A DNA stretch of 64,000 nt from NCBI GenBank assembly GCA_041287365.1, contig JBEULL010000004.1, positions 124,001 through 188,000 of the forward strand. The letters are read 5' to 3'. Positions 36,385 to 44,958 of the stretch are shown piece by piece. Positions within the stretch are counted from its first letter, which is position 1. Every line of letters starts with the position of its first letter. The notes under the pieces are model-generated. The model was not told the origin of the DNA. It did no database searches and saw only the letters and a list, made by a program, of their open reading frames with translations. This DNA comes from JAQVIJ01 sp041287365 (lineage in GTDB: Bacteria; Desulfobacterota; Dissulfuribacteria; Dissulfuribacterales; DYLC01). Made by a program: the position numbers and the translations under genes.

Positions 36385-37192
36385 GCAGCCGTCGCCTGCG
36401 GAGAATGATTCAACAGGGGTGAAACCGGAACAGGGTTTACCCCTTCACGAACATCTGAACGAATTGCGGCAGCGAATTATTCGTTCTTTGCTGGCATTGG
36501 CTGCTGGATTCGCTGTAGCTTATTATTTTATCGATCCCATCTTCGATGCGGTTGCAAGGCCGCTTAAGCAGGTGCTCCCGGAGGGTTCAAGTATCATCTT
36601 CACGGCGTATTCAGAGGGGTTTTTCGCATATCTGAAACTTGCATTCGTCTGCGCCATATTTCTGTCTTCTCCGATAATCCTCTATGAAATCTGGGCATTT
36701 ATAGCCCCTGGCCTCTACAGCCACGAAAAACGTATTGTCCTACCTATGGTCTTTGTTTCCAGCCTGTGTTTCATCGGCGGCGGGGTGTTCGGGTATTTTG
36801 TGGTCTTTCCTGCGGCCTTCGGTTTTTTTGCCGGCTACAGTAGCTCGGGTCTTAAGCTCATGCCCAACATCACGGAATACCTGTCGTTTGCCATACACCT
36901 GCTGTTGGCATTCGGCCTGGCCTTTGAATTGCCTGTCTTCATGCTGCTTCTGGGGATGATGGGTGTTGTTAGGGCTGAGTGGCTGAAAAAATGGCGGCGC
37001 TATGCAATCCTTGTAGCCTTTGTAGCGGCTGCGATTCTGACGCCTACGCCTGATGTAGTGAACCAGATCTTGATGGCGGTGCCGCTGATTCTGCTTTATG
37101 AATTGGGGATACTGCTGGTATGGATGGCCGATACCTTTATATCGCGCCTCAATAAACCGAATAACAATAGAAAAGATGCCCTTCCGCTGTAA
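36374..37192 (+). CDS. tatC: Sec-independent protein translocase TatC
   Basis: TatC is the signal-peptide receptor of the twin-arginine pathway. The 272-residue protein has the HLNELRQRIIRSLLALA start of the first helix, six transmembrane segments, the conserved FLSSPIILYEIWAFIAPGLYSHEKR loop with the EIWAFIAPGL signature, and FGLAFELPVF. tatA/tatB are not adjacent. A Tat substrate, the hydrogenase small subunit, lies about 11 kb downstream. Confidence 0.96.
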   Translation: MTFEQPSPAENDSTGVKPEQGLPLHEHLNELRQRIIRSLLALAAGFAVAYYFIDPIFDAVARPLKQVLPEGSSIIFTAYSEGFFAYLKLAFVCAIFLSSPIILYEIWAFIAPGLYSHEKRIVLPMVFVSSLCFIGGGVFGYFVVFPAAFGFFAGYSSSGLKLMPNITEYLSFAIHLLLAFGLAFELPVFMLLLGMMGVVRAEWLKKWRRYAILVAFVAAAILTPTPDVVNQILMAVPLILLYELGILLVWMADTFISRLNKPNNNRKDALPL

Positions 37193-37250
37193 TTGTATTG
37201 CATGGAAAATGCAGCCTGGCTTCAAGCTATCTTTGGAAAAACTGAAGAAG

Positions 37251-37278
37251 ATGAGGACAGGCCGCCACCTGTCCTCAT
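37251..37278 (+). terminator. Stem-loop terminator after tatC
   Basis: ATGAGGACAGG and CCTGTCCTCAT form a perfect 11-bp stem with a 6-base loop, followed by ATGTTTTCG. It lies 58 bases after the tatC stop and probably ends the long dprA-tatC run. Confidence 0.65.
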
Positions 37279-37827
37279 ATGTTTTCGTCCTGTATTGAAA
37301 CGGAGTTTGCTGTCCGAGGCAATATTTCCGTTTATATGCAGTTAAATAAAGCAATCAATGTGCCAGTTTTATAACTGAAACAGGCTTTTTTGAATTAAAT
37401 CAATTAAACCTCATAGTTGCGTTTCGTCCATGCCGTACTGCCGGTATCTTTTTAATAATATAAAGCAGATAATATAAAAAAACATGGGCTTAAAATTAGC
37501 CTATATTTATTATAGAGATGGCGTAAAAAGCGTAATGTCGTGATTAATGTTTTTTGTTCTTATTTCAAGAGATTTCAAATTGTAACAAAATATGGCTATT
37601 CTGTAATTAGTTGCTTCAATTACAATAGGTTGACCCTTTTTTCTAACGTCTTGTTAAAAGATGCTGTTGAATGGGTTGCCTTTTTTATGGGATGCGTTGC
37701 GCGGTTTGGGCTGTAAGTATTTTGATAGTGGGCATTATTATTAGACGTATTTTGCGTCATTTTGATAGCTGGTTTTGCGTAAAATTTGAAAATATATTTT
37801 TTGGAGAGCATGTATGTTATTTTTTTC
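37279..37827. other. AT-rich intergenic stretch without a supported gene
   Basis: The about 800-base gap between tatC and the small ORF at 37997 is clearly richer in A and T than its left neighbour. Short open frames (for example 37671-37886) have no ribosome binding site and odd composition. Two near-identical words, TTTTGATAGTGG and TTTTGATAGCTGG, occur about 45 bases apart near 37720 and 37760. The 3' end holds the promoter listed at 37828. Confidence 0.6.
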
Positions 37828-37856
37828 TTGACAATTACAATTTCACTATTTATTTT
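37828..37856 (+). promoter_or_regulatory. Candidate sigma-70 promoter before the small ORF and NrfD gene
   Basis: TTGACA at 37828-37833 and TATTTT at 37851-37856 are separated by 17 bases. The -35 is perfect and the -10 matches at four of six positions. A leader of about 130 bases follows, including a GGAGG-AG-CCTCC dyad near 37890, a tiny frame ATGAAGTTTCTC at 37908 and an ACCAG/CTGGT hairpin near 37970. Confidence 0.5.
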
Positions 37857-37996
37857 CAAAATCATGGAAAATATTTCGTCATATAAAGGAGGAGCCTCCC
37901 ATGGACTCATGAAGTTTCTCGCCGGCCATAAAGAATGACATGTTGTTTGTTGTGTACCTTCGAACCAGCCGCTACTGGTGATGAAAGGAGTTGAAA

Positions 37997-38116
37997 ATGA
38001 AAGGTATAATCTTTTTCGTCCTGTGGATTAGTTGTACTGCTCTTCATACGTTTTATGACCTGAAGATCAAGCCCGTTCTTAAGGAGAAAGCCAAGGAATG
38101 GGGTGAGTACATTTAA
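37997..38116 (+). CDS. 39-residue small membrane protein upstream of the NrfD-type gene
   Basis: A short frame with a strong AAAGGAG site eight bases before the ATG. The product MKGIIFFVLWISCTALHTFYD plus a charged tail (LKIKPVLKEKAKEWGEYI in outline) has one hydrophobic segment at the N-terminus (residues 3-18) followed by a Lys/Glu-rich amphipathic helix. It ends 60 bases before the NrfD-type gene, which has its own AAAGGAGG site. The size, membrane segment and strict pairing suggest a small accessory subunit, but nothing is known of it. Confidence 0.65.
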   Translation: MKGIIFFVLWISCTALHTFYDLKIKPVLKEKAKEWGEYI

Positions 38117-38176
38117 GTAGTTCATTTTTCCGCCTTAAGTCTATTTTATCTACTTATTAAAGGAGGATTTTTTGTT

Positions 38177-39367
38177 ATGTCCGAGGTAAAAACAGGAGTA
38201 TTAGAAGGTGGTTTGGTCTCCACAGCGTCCAAATCTTACAACGCAGCCATTGCATTTTTTGGTTTTTTGACTGCGGTCGGTGTGGCCTTCGGCATTCATG
38301 CCTTTTTTGCAGGTCATGAACAGACTTACGGAGTTACTCGTGAGGTGCCGTGGGGTCTTCTTATTTCCACATATGTCTTCTTCGTCGTTACGTCCACTGG
38401 CCTGTGCCTTGTTTCTTCCATAGGTCACGTCTTTGGTAATGAAACCTTCATGCCTATCGCAAAACGTTCCGTGTTTCTGGCCATCGCTACAATTGTAAGC
38501 GGTTTTATGGTGATAGCCTTTGAGATCGAAAGCCCCTGGCGTATGGCTATTTACAATGTGCTGACCCCTAATCTCACCTCAAATATCTGGTGGATGGGTA
38601 CTCTGTACGGTGCATATCTCTTCTTCATGCTCATAGAGTTCGCCTTGTTGCAGATTGGCAGGTACAAACAGGCCGCTATGTTCGGCCTTATGGGGGTTGT
38701 GGCTGGTGTAGCAGCGCACAGCAATCTCGGTGCGGTTTTCGGCCTTCTCGGTGCAAGGGAGTTCTGGCACGGCCCGTATATGCCTATTTATTTTATAACC
38801 TCTGCCATGATGTCCGGCTGTGCAGCCATTCTGTTCTTTACATGGCTTGCCTATAAGTCCAACGGTTGGGAGATGAGCGATTCCATGAAAAAAGCCTTGT
38901 CCGCCACCGGCAAACTTGGCGCCCTGTTGATGGTCATCATAATGTTCTTTACCACATGGAAGGTGCTTTCAGGTGTGGCAGGTGAACCTCCAGGAAAGTT
39001 TGAGGCGATGAAGGCCATTTTGACCGGCGATTACGCCCTGAATTTCTGGGGTGGCGAGGTTCTGTTGGGCATGCTTTTGCCGTTTGCTATCATCTCTCTG
39101 GTGAAGGCCAAGGATATGAAGGCCATGTTTATTGCTGGCGCCCTTTGTATGGTCGGTATCTTCATCATGCGTTATGATCTGGTAATTGTCGGCCAGATAG
39201 TTCCCCACTTCCATGAGTTAGGTGATCTGGTTGGTATTCCTCATTACTTCTCATACTCTCCTTCTCTGCATGAGGTCATGATTACATTGAGCGGTCTCAG
39301 CCTGTGCGCAATGGCCTTCTTGATTGGAGAAAAGTTCTTCAGAGGCCATGTGTCTGAGTCCCATTAA
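38177..39367 (+). CDS. NrfD/PsrC-family integral membrane protein, orphan
   Basis: A 396-residue protein with about ten transmembrane segments, matching the NrfD/PsrC/HmcC group of quinone-interacting membrane subunits. Marks include VPWGLLISTYVFFVVTSTGLCLVSS near residue 58, PWRMAIYNVLTPNLTSNIWWMGTLYGAYL near 120, the GAREFWHGPYMPIYFITSAMMSG loop around 200, and the late MRYDLVIVGQIVPHFHELGD. In known complexes this subunit works with an Fe-S ferredoxin-like protein and a catalytic subunit; neither is present here. A strong AAAGGAGG site precedes it. Its partners may be encoded elsewhere, or it works alone with the 39-residue protein. Confidence 0.85.
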   Translation: MSEVKTGVLEGGLVSTASKSYNAAIAFFGFLTAVGVAFGIHAFFAGHEQTYGVTREVPWGLLISTYVFFVVTSTGLCLVSSIGHVFGNETFMPIAKRSVFLAIATIVSGFMVIAFEIESPWRMAIYNVLTPNLTSNIWWMGTLYGAYLFFMLIEFALLQIGRYKQAAMFGLMGVVAGVAAHSNLGAVFGLLGAREFWHGPYMPIYFITSAMMSGCAAILFFTWLAYKSNGWEMSDSMKKALSATGKLGALLMVIIMFFTTWKVLSGVAGEPPGKFEAMKAILTGDYALNFWGGEVLLGMLLPFAIISLVKAKDMKAMFIAGALCMVGIFIMRYDLVIVGQIVPHFHELGDLVGIPHYFSYSPSLHEVMITLSGLSLCAMAFLIGEKFFRGHVSESH

Positions 39368-39454
39368 CACACACTGCATCGGCGCTATGGTTCTGTGTGT
39401 CGGTTGTCATGCGGCTGATGGAGTAAGATCAGGCAATAAAGGAGTGAACTGAGG

Positions 39455-39871
39455 ATGAAGCCACGAGAACGAGACATATCTAAATCCGATACGGCCAGTC
39501 GAGTCCGCGGCTCGACCCCTGACCCATCTACGCCCATATATCCAATTGGAGTGGCTGCCCGCATACTGAATGTACACCCTCGAACCCTTCGGCTGTATGA
39601 GGCCGAAGGGTTCATAAAGCCTTCATACGTGGGGCCCAGAAGGTTGTTTTCACAAAACGATATGGATTGGATCGCCTGTCTGCGCTCCATGATACACGAT
39701 GAAGGCATAAGTATGCCGGGCTTGAAACGCCTTTTAGGTCTGGTGCCATGTTGGGAGATCGCCAATTGTCCTTGCGAGGTACGTCAGAATTGCAAGGTCA
39801 AGTTCGAGAAGATGTCCTCTTTGCAGTGTACAGATACCCCTTGCAAGGTTTCTTGTGAGGGTTGTGTCTGA
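39455..39871 (+). CDS. MerR-family regulator with Cys-rich C-terminus
   Basis: A 138-residue regulator. Residues 1-26 are a polar extension; residues 28-95 are a MerR/HspR helix-turn-helix (IYPIGVAARILNVHPRTLRLYEAEG, wing GPRRLFSQND). The last 45 residues hold eight Cys in two sets, PCWEIANCPCEVRQNC and CTDTPCKVSCEGC. The CWEIxxC pattern occurs in Cys-rich modules of anaerobes thought to bind a metal or Fe-S cluster. It lies 87 bases after the NrfD-type gene and may control it, perhaps by redox or metal state; this is inference. Confidence 0.85.
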   Translation: MKPRERDISKSDTASRVRGSTPDPSTPIYPIGVAARILNVHPRTLRLYEAEGFIKPSYVGPRRLFSQNDMDWIACLRSMIHDEGISMPGLKRLLGLVPCWEIANCPCEVRQNCKVKFEKMSSLQCTDTPCKVSCEGCV

Positions 39872-39900
39872 TTCTTGATCTGTTCGATGTGAGGTTGCAT

Positions 39901-39937
39901 AACGGGTTGTGTGCAGAAGTTTCGTACACAACCCGTT
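39901..39937. terminator. Bidirectional terminator
   Basis: AACGGGTTGTGT and ACACAACCCGTT form a perfect 12-bp stem with a 13-base loop, followed by TTTA. It lies between the MerR gene and the convergent gene at 39943, and can serve both. Confidence 0.8.
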
Positions 39938-39942
39938 TTATG

Positions 39943-40740
39943 TTATGGCATGCCTTCGAGTTTTTCCTTTAGAAAGTGCAGGATGTTTTTCTCTAATTTG
40001 GCATAAATTTCATGGTCGTGCGTGTCTTTTCCGGCAGGGTCACAACAAATGCCTACTGATGTAATATCGGTGGTCTTGGTGATCGCTGCAACTACTATGT
40101 TTATTTCGATGTTTTTTTGTTTTTGTAGAGCAGGGGGGAAATGGATTTGCTTGAAAAAAATATTGTAAGAAATATTCAACAGTGCCTGTGCCGAATATGT
40201 CTTGCAGCCGTAGGTAGAGTCTTCCAGAATTCCTTTGTAGCCGTATTTTTGAAAGACAGCGTCCATTTCAAGCCAGATATCATCCTTTTCTGCTACTATG
40301 TCCACTTTGTGCCTGCACGTTTTATACAGTCTAATCCCTGTGTTATCCGGCTGTTCCCCGTAGATACACAGATTGTTGTAGTTTTGTCCAAACCATTCCA
40401 CAATCATGAAGAAGAGAAACAGGACTGTTGTTTGAGTAGAGATATCGATTCCGGTGTTGGAAAGTCCCAATATTGTCTGTGATAGCTCGTCTATAGCGTT
40501 AGAGATGGCGTAAGGCAGATGGTCTTTTAGTTTTTCTTCATCCTCTCGTGAGCTGAAGGCATTTATCCCCTCTTCGATAGCTATGTGGCTGATGATCTTA
40601 TAAAGCAGGTCACGTGCTGTCTGTTGCCAGATGGCATGGTGCCGATCCGTTGTCATCAGTTCCTGAAGCAGCTGATAGAATGGAGTGTTGTCTCGTTGAA
40701 TTGCTTTACTTTTTCTCTGGAGGATGGTCAGCATATTCAT
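39943..40740 (-). CDS. Hypothetical protein of 265 residues
   Basis: I do not recognise this protein. It has no signal peptide; one hydrophobic stretch (TTVLFLFFMIVEWFGQ, about residues 104-120) sits in the middle. The rest is mixed helix/strand with several scattered Cys (TCRHK, YGCKT, ICCD). It is AT-rich compared with the housekeeping genes and stands alone between two plus-strand units, which fits an acquired or fast-evolving accessory gene. Confidence 0.7.
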   Translation of the reverse strand: MNMLTILQRKSKAIQRDNTPFYQLLQELMTTDRHHAIWQQTARDLLYKIISHIAIEEGINAFSSREDEEKLKDHLPYAISNAIDELSQTILGLSNTGIDISTQTTVLFLFFMIVEWFGQNYNNLCIYGEQPDNTGIRLYKTCRHKVDIVAEKDDIWLEMDAVFQKYGYKGILEDSTYGCKTYSAQALLNISYNIFFKQIHFPPALQKQKNIEINIVVAAITKTTDITSVGICCDPAGKDTHDHEIYAKLEKNILHFLKEKLEGMP

Positions 40741-41156
40741 AATACTCCAATTTTATTTTTTTTCTTGACATAAGCGCAGGAGGTTGTCAAATTAATTTTT
40801 AAGATTTTTTCACACCTGGTTGACATTCAGCTAATAAAAATAAATTATTTTTTAGCAGGATTATAAATACTCTTTAACAATTTTTTTATCTTGTTATTTT
40901 ATACCTAAACAAAATTAAAGATACTTTTTGAATTTTGTTTAATTATAATACGGGACTGGAAAGGGGGTAAGGGGTAACAGAAGCATGGCGTAGCTTTTTT
41001 AGGTTTTGGGGAGCAGGTTTGTTTTTGGTTGCATCAATTTTAATACATTTTCTCCTGGTTGTCCTTGATATCTGTTTTCGGTCCAACGAATACATGGATG
41101 CGATGGAGGGGCGGCAGTGGTTGTTTTTATTAACAAAAAAACTAAAAAAGGAGTGC
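40741..41156. promoter_or_regulatory. AT-rich divergent regulatory region before the repeat-protein cluster
   Basis: This 416-base stretch has no supported gene. It holds TTGACA at 40820 with AATTAT 17 bases on (plus strand), GCTAATAAAA/TTTTTTAGC as an AT-rich dyad at 40830-40856, and TTGACA...TGTCAA inverted words near 40765 and 40785 that may include the minus-strand promoter. It probably drives the hypothetical gene on the left and the repeat protein on the right. Confidence 0.45.
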
Positions 41157-41552
41157 ATGAAAATGAAAGGTAAGATGATTCTTGTTTTGGCGGCACTTTT
41201 GGTGAGTTCTTCTATGGCGTTTGTAGCTTCCGATGTAAAGGGCACCATCGATAACAAGGCCAATGTGGATGGTTCCACAAATGTTTTCATGGGTATCGCC
41301 AATGAGGCGAGAATGGGTTCTGTGGGCGTGACTGATTCCAAGGTATCCGGTAAGGTCAGCAACGATGCCAACATAAAGGGTTCGACGAACGTTGCCATGG
41401 GTATAGCGAACACCGCCAACATGGCTTCCGTGAATGTCGAGAATTCCGATGTCAAGGGCAAGATCAGCAATGATGCTACGGTGAAGAGTGCGACGAACGT
41501 TGCTATGGGTATAGCAAATACCGCTGATATGGCCTCTGTTGACGTTAAGTAA
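41157..41552 (+). CDS. Secreted protein made of three 36-residue repeats
   Basis: A 131-residue protein with a signal peptide (KMKGKMILVLAALLVSSSMA, cleavage near residue 21-24). The whole mature part is three tandem repeats at residues 25-60, 61-96 and 97-131. The shared pattern is G-x-[IV]-x-N-x-A-x-[VI]-x-G-[SA]-T-N-V-x-M-G-I-A-N-x-A-x-M-x-S-V-x-V. Each unit can be split into two similar halves around GxIxN-A and GIANxA. No Cys, no Trp, no Pro. Regular alternation of small, polar and aliphatic residues is as expected for a beta-solenoid, like CsgA of curli, though it is not homologous by simple inspection. The ATG at 41157 follows AAAAAAGGAG. It heads the cluster of CsgG-like genes, so it is the best candidate for an exported fibre subunit. 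Confidence 0.8.
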   Translation: MKMKGKMILVLAALLVSSSMAFVASDVKGTIDNKANVDGSTNVFMGIANEARMGSVGVTDSKVSGKVSNDANIKGSTNVAMGIANTANMASVNVENSDVKGKISNDATVKSATNVAMGIANTADMASVDVK

Positions 41553-41596
41553 CGGATTGTTAGCGATTTTTTTGCAATTTTAGTGTGATAAAAATG

Positions 41597-41622
41597 GGCA
41601 AGGGTCTGTGAGGGCCCTTGCC
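41597..41622 (+). terminator. Stem-loop between the repeat protein and the next gene
   Basis: GGCAAGGG and CCCTTGCC form a perfect 8-bp stem with a 10-base loop, 44 bases after the repeat-protein stop and 22 before the next start. No T run follows, so partial termination or mRNA stabilisation is likely. Such a site would let the subunit be made in excess of the downstream genes, as in curli-type operons. Confidence 0.5.
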
Positions 41623-41643
41623 TGGTTCTGTATGGAGACCATA

Positions 41644-41982
41644 ATGAAGGCGTTTATTGTTTTAGTGTCTTTTTTTGTTTTGTCGGTAGCCTCTTCGTTT
41701 TGTTTGGCTGATGATTTCGACGACAATATCTCCAAATATACCGATGATTCCATTAGTAAAAGCGATCAGGTCTTCCAGAACGAAAAGAATATCAGTTTTA
41801 TAAAGATGAAGGCAAAAGGGGCTGCCAGTAGTGGTGGCGGCAGTAAGGCCAGCGTTACAGATACGGCTGCTGCAACAGGCGGTAATATAAATAGTGTGCT
41901 TGTGGGGGCTGGTTCAAAGATCAGGGATATATATATAATTGACGAAGGTCATGGGAAGAAGACCGTGGTAACGGATAAATAA
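41644..41982 (+). CDS. Small secreted protein of the CsgG-like cluster
   Basis: A 112-residue protein with a signal peptide (MKAFIVLVSFFVLSVASS, cleavage near FCLA-DD). The mature part is Asp/Ser/Lys-rich, has a Gly-Ser linker (ASSGGGSKAS) and ends with GGNINSVLVGAGSKIRDIYIID. The NINSVLVGAGSK segment recalls the TNVAMGIANTA segment of the repeat protein, so it could be a one-repeat nucleator or cap. Function is not known. Confidence 0.65.
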   Translation: MKAFIVLVSFFVLSVASSFCLADDFDDNISKYTDDSISKSDQVFQNEKNISFIKMKAKGAASSGGGSKASVTDTAAATGGNINSVLVGAGSKIRDIYIIDEGHGKKTVVTDK

Positions 41983-42002
41983 TAAACAAGAGGGGCGTTA
42001 TG

Positions 42003-43526
42003 ATGTATTTTAACAAGGGGAGAAGGTTTTGGCCGTTAATCGTGTTGTCTGCTTTTTCTGTTGGCGTCTTGTGAAGACCCTGCCAAGGTAGATGTGCAGA
42101 TGTCCGAGACAGGGCCGCAGGTAAAGGTCACTTCATATACAAAGGCGCTGTCAGACCTGGGGCTTATGTCTTGAAATTTATGGTACCGGCGCGCTCAAGA
42201 TACAGTCCAACCCTATTGGAGATAACACAGGCACATCTGGTTCCACCGGCGGCGAGATACCTCGTGACATCACGGAGATGATCAAGAGTTCATTGAACGC
42301 CATGGGAGGTAACGTGTTGTATATACCTTATGATCCCGCTTTTATTCAAAATAATATGGTTACAGGTTACTCAAGTTTTGATGCCAAGATGATACCTGAT
42401 GTAGTGGTAACTGGTGGCATCACCGAATTTGACAGAGGACTTGAAACAAGAGGGAAGGGTAATGATGCCAGCATGGAGGCGGATTTCAACGTGTCCAAGC
42501 ATCTTTCAAGCAAGGTGGGGTTTGATTACAGAGATGAGGACAAGACAGGCCTTTCTCGTATTACTCTGGATTTCAATCTCGTGAATTTCAAGACCATGGT
42601 AGGTATTCTCCGCATGAACACAACCAACAGCATCGAGGTGCACAAGGCCATGGCGGAGAAGGAGTTGGGCATCACCATTTTTGGGGCGTCTTTTGGCAGA
42701 AAAGGTTCCATCAAAAAGGTTCAGGGCCGCCATGCAGCCGTTCGTCTGCTGGTGGAGGCCAGTATGATTCAGATTGTTGGCAAGCATCTAGTGCTGCCTT
42801 ACTGGAGATTGCTCGGTGATGACGCCCTGCCTGATGAGGTGGTGACCACTGCTTTTGCCAAGAGTTTTTACAGGATGTCCGAGCCGGACCGCATAGCCGC
42901 GGTGCAGGAATGGCTGTTTTTGCATGGCCATGATGTTCCTGTGAACGGTGTTATGGATCAAAGGACATTGAACGCCCTTCGTGCTTTCAACCCCAATGCC
43001 GGTCCATCGGTGGATATTGAGACTGCGACAAAAATATACATGAGTATCCCCATAGATAATAACGCCTATGCAAGAAGGCTGATGCTCGCAGGAGGTCAGG
43101 TGCCTGCGGGTGGGCCTGCAGTGATGCCTGATGTGGTGCCTTAGGCACAGGCTGCGCCAGTTCCTGCCCCTGTATCAGTGCCGCCGCAGTCAGTGGCAGT
43201 TGCTCCGGCTTCGGCTTCAGCTCCGGCAGCTGCAACGGCTTCAAAGGCCTCTACTCCACCTGCAGTCCGGGCAGCTTCACAGCCTACGCCTCGTCAGGCT
43301 TCAGTTGCGGCAGCCCCTGCTCCTCAGCCGGCTTCTGCCAGGCCTACCACTCAGAGTACCAGGGTAATCGGTTACCACTTCTTCTGAATCCTATTCAGGC
43401 AGCGATGTGATAGGCACTGCCCTGAAATTGGTCAATGAAAAGGCCGACGAGGTGGTAGCCAAGTTGTATCATGACTATTGTCGTCAACCCGAGTTGCCTG
43501 CTTCACATAAAAAGAAGGGAAAATGA
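42003..43526 (+). pseudogene. CsgG-like lipoprotein with peptidoglycan-binding domain, broken by three frameshifts and an amber stop
   Basis: Read through its breaks this is one lipoprotein gene. It starts with AGGGG then ATG, and the signal peptide is cut by an extra T in a T5 run (42053-42057); with T4 the frame gives LSAFLLASCEDPAK, a clean lipobox. A second +1 shift is in the G4 run at 42159-42162. The long middle frame (from 42164) has a CsgG-like part (IPRDITEMIKSSLNAMGGNVLYI, VVTGGITEFDRG) and a peptidoglycan-binding motif (VQEWLFLHGHDVPVNGVMDQ). TAG at 43142 then interrupts a Pro/Ala-rich tail that stays open in the same frame to 43387, and another +1 shift near 43370 leads to a last frame ending at 43526, two bases before the next start. 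Either decayed or misread in sequencing. Confidence 0.7.
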
Positions 43527-43527
43527 T

Positions 43528-44896
43528 ATGAACAAGCCCATTACAGCTATTTTTTTGATAATCTTATGTTTTTCTACATATATAGGCTTTGCAGCAACAA
43601 AAAATAATTCGGAGACGAAGTCAAAGGAGAATGCCAAAACTATAATTGTATCGGCTGAGGGGTTGGTGGATGCCAATGCTGAGATATATAAAAAAGACAA
43701 GGGATTGATGATAGACGATCTCAGAAAGGATGCAAGACGTCAAATTATAGAAAAGGCAATTGGTGTATATGTAGATAGTTCAACTCTCGTAGAAAATTAC
43801 ACGTTAATCAATGATAGAGTGCTATCTAAAAGTCAGGGTTTAATCAAGGAAATAATAAAAGAAAGTGAACCATGGCTGGGTAAAGATGGTTTTATGCATA
43901 TTTTGATGAAGGCTGAGGTGTATATAGGTGATGTTAAAAGTGCCATTCAGGATCTGTCAAAAGAGCGTCGTATATCAATAATCAAAGAACAAGGAAATCC
44001 AAAGATAGCTGTTCGTATTTTCGTCAAGGATGCTGAAAGAAGTGCAGACAATATCAAAGAACGTTCAAGTGTGACTGAAAATGTCTTGAAGGAACATATA
44101 AAGGGTTTCGGCTACACGGTATGGTCAGACGATACCAATTCCATGAATAAACAGTCCGATTTTCTCATAGAAGGTGAGGCTAAATTCCAGAAGTTGAGTC
44201 ATGTATTACCTGCATCCGGCGTGAAAATAGAGAAGTTCGTGCTGACTTCCTGGAGTGTCAAGTGTATCAATACGCATACAGGTGAGGAGATATATTTCAA
44301 CAATAAAGTTCCTCAGAAAAAGAGTTGGAATTCCGAGGATGCTGCTGTCGAGGAGATAGGCATAATGATCGGCTCTGAATTTTCCAGGGATTTTTTTTGC
44401 GGAGCATCTGCAGCAGCCCAGCCGTATCTATCAGCTGAAGCTTGTCGGGCTGCATGATTACGATACAGCCGAACTCTTTAAGAAGGAGTTTATCGGGCTT
44501 CGCAACATACTGAATGTGGATTTTCGAAACTTTCAGGCCAATGGGCCATCGCTTTTCGAGATCGAGTTTGCTGGTCTGCGCGGCAATTTCAATACAGTGG
44601 TGAACGAGGGCATCGTCAAGCCTCTAAATGCCAAGGTGGGTGCCAATACCTTTCGTCTTACTTCCTCCCATGGTGATGTCATAGAGATTACCTATGCCGG
44701 CAAGGGCAAGCAGGAGCTTTTGAAGGCCATGGAAGAGATGCCGCCTGCATCTCTTGTGCAGGCTAGTCCGGAGCGTCTAAAGGAGGTGGCGAAGTCTCCT
44801 GATGCCAAAAAGAAAGTGGAGACTTTGACGGCTCAGGTCTCGAGTGGACTGCCTGCAGCGTCTGGTTCTGGAAGGGATGCAGTGAAGAATTTTTGA
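43528..44896 (+). pseudogene. FlgT/LPP20-like secreted protein with a +1 shift in a T8 run
   Basis: The ATG at 43528 follows GAAGGG and directly follows the end of the preceding broken gene. After a signal peptide (about residues 1-22) comes a FlgT-N/LPP20-like domain (VSAEGLVDANAEI, RRQIIEKAIGVYVDSSTLVENY, ILMKAEV), then a domain with AVRIFVKDAERS. At T8 (44391-44398) the frame ends early; with T7 it reads on as RDFFAEHLQQPSR and continues to the stop at 44896, giving about 455 residues with a C-terminal domain (YQLKLVGLHDYDTAELF) that resembles the end of the gene at 46648-47953. As written, two separate frames are found. T8 is also a classic slippage site, so some full-length product is possible. 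Confidence 0.65.
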
Positions 44897-44958
44897 TGTG
44901 ATTAAAGCTATTATAGTGAGCATTGTTGACCCAAAATTTTATTCCAAGGAGAAGTGTT

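Noticed and set aside
37671..37886. 71-codon frame in the tatC-NrfD gap
   Set aside because: TTG start without ribosome binding site, overlaps the likely promoter, and shows no membrane or domain logic beyond random hydrophobic residues.
43131..43367. 78-codon Gln/Leu/Arg-rich frame (plus strand) in the CsgG-like cluster
   Set aside because: Out-of-frame reading of the Pro/Ala-rich tail of the broken lipoprotein gene; composition is that of a shifted repeat.
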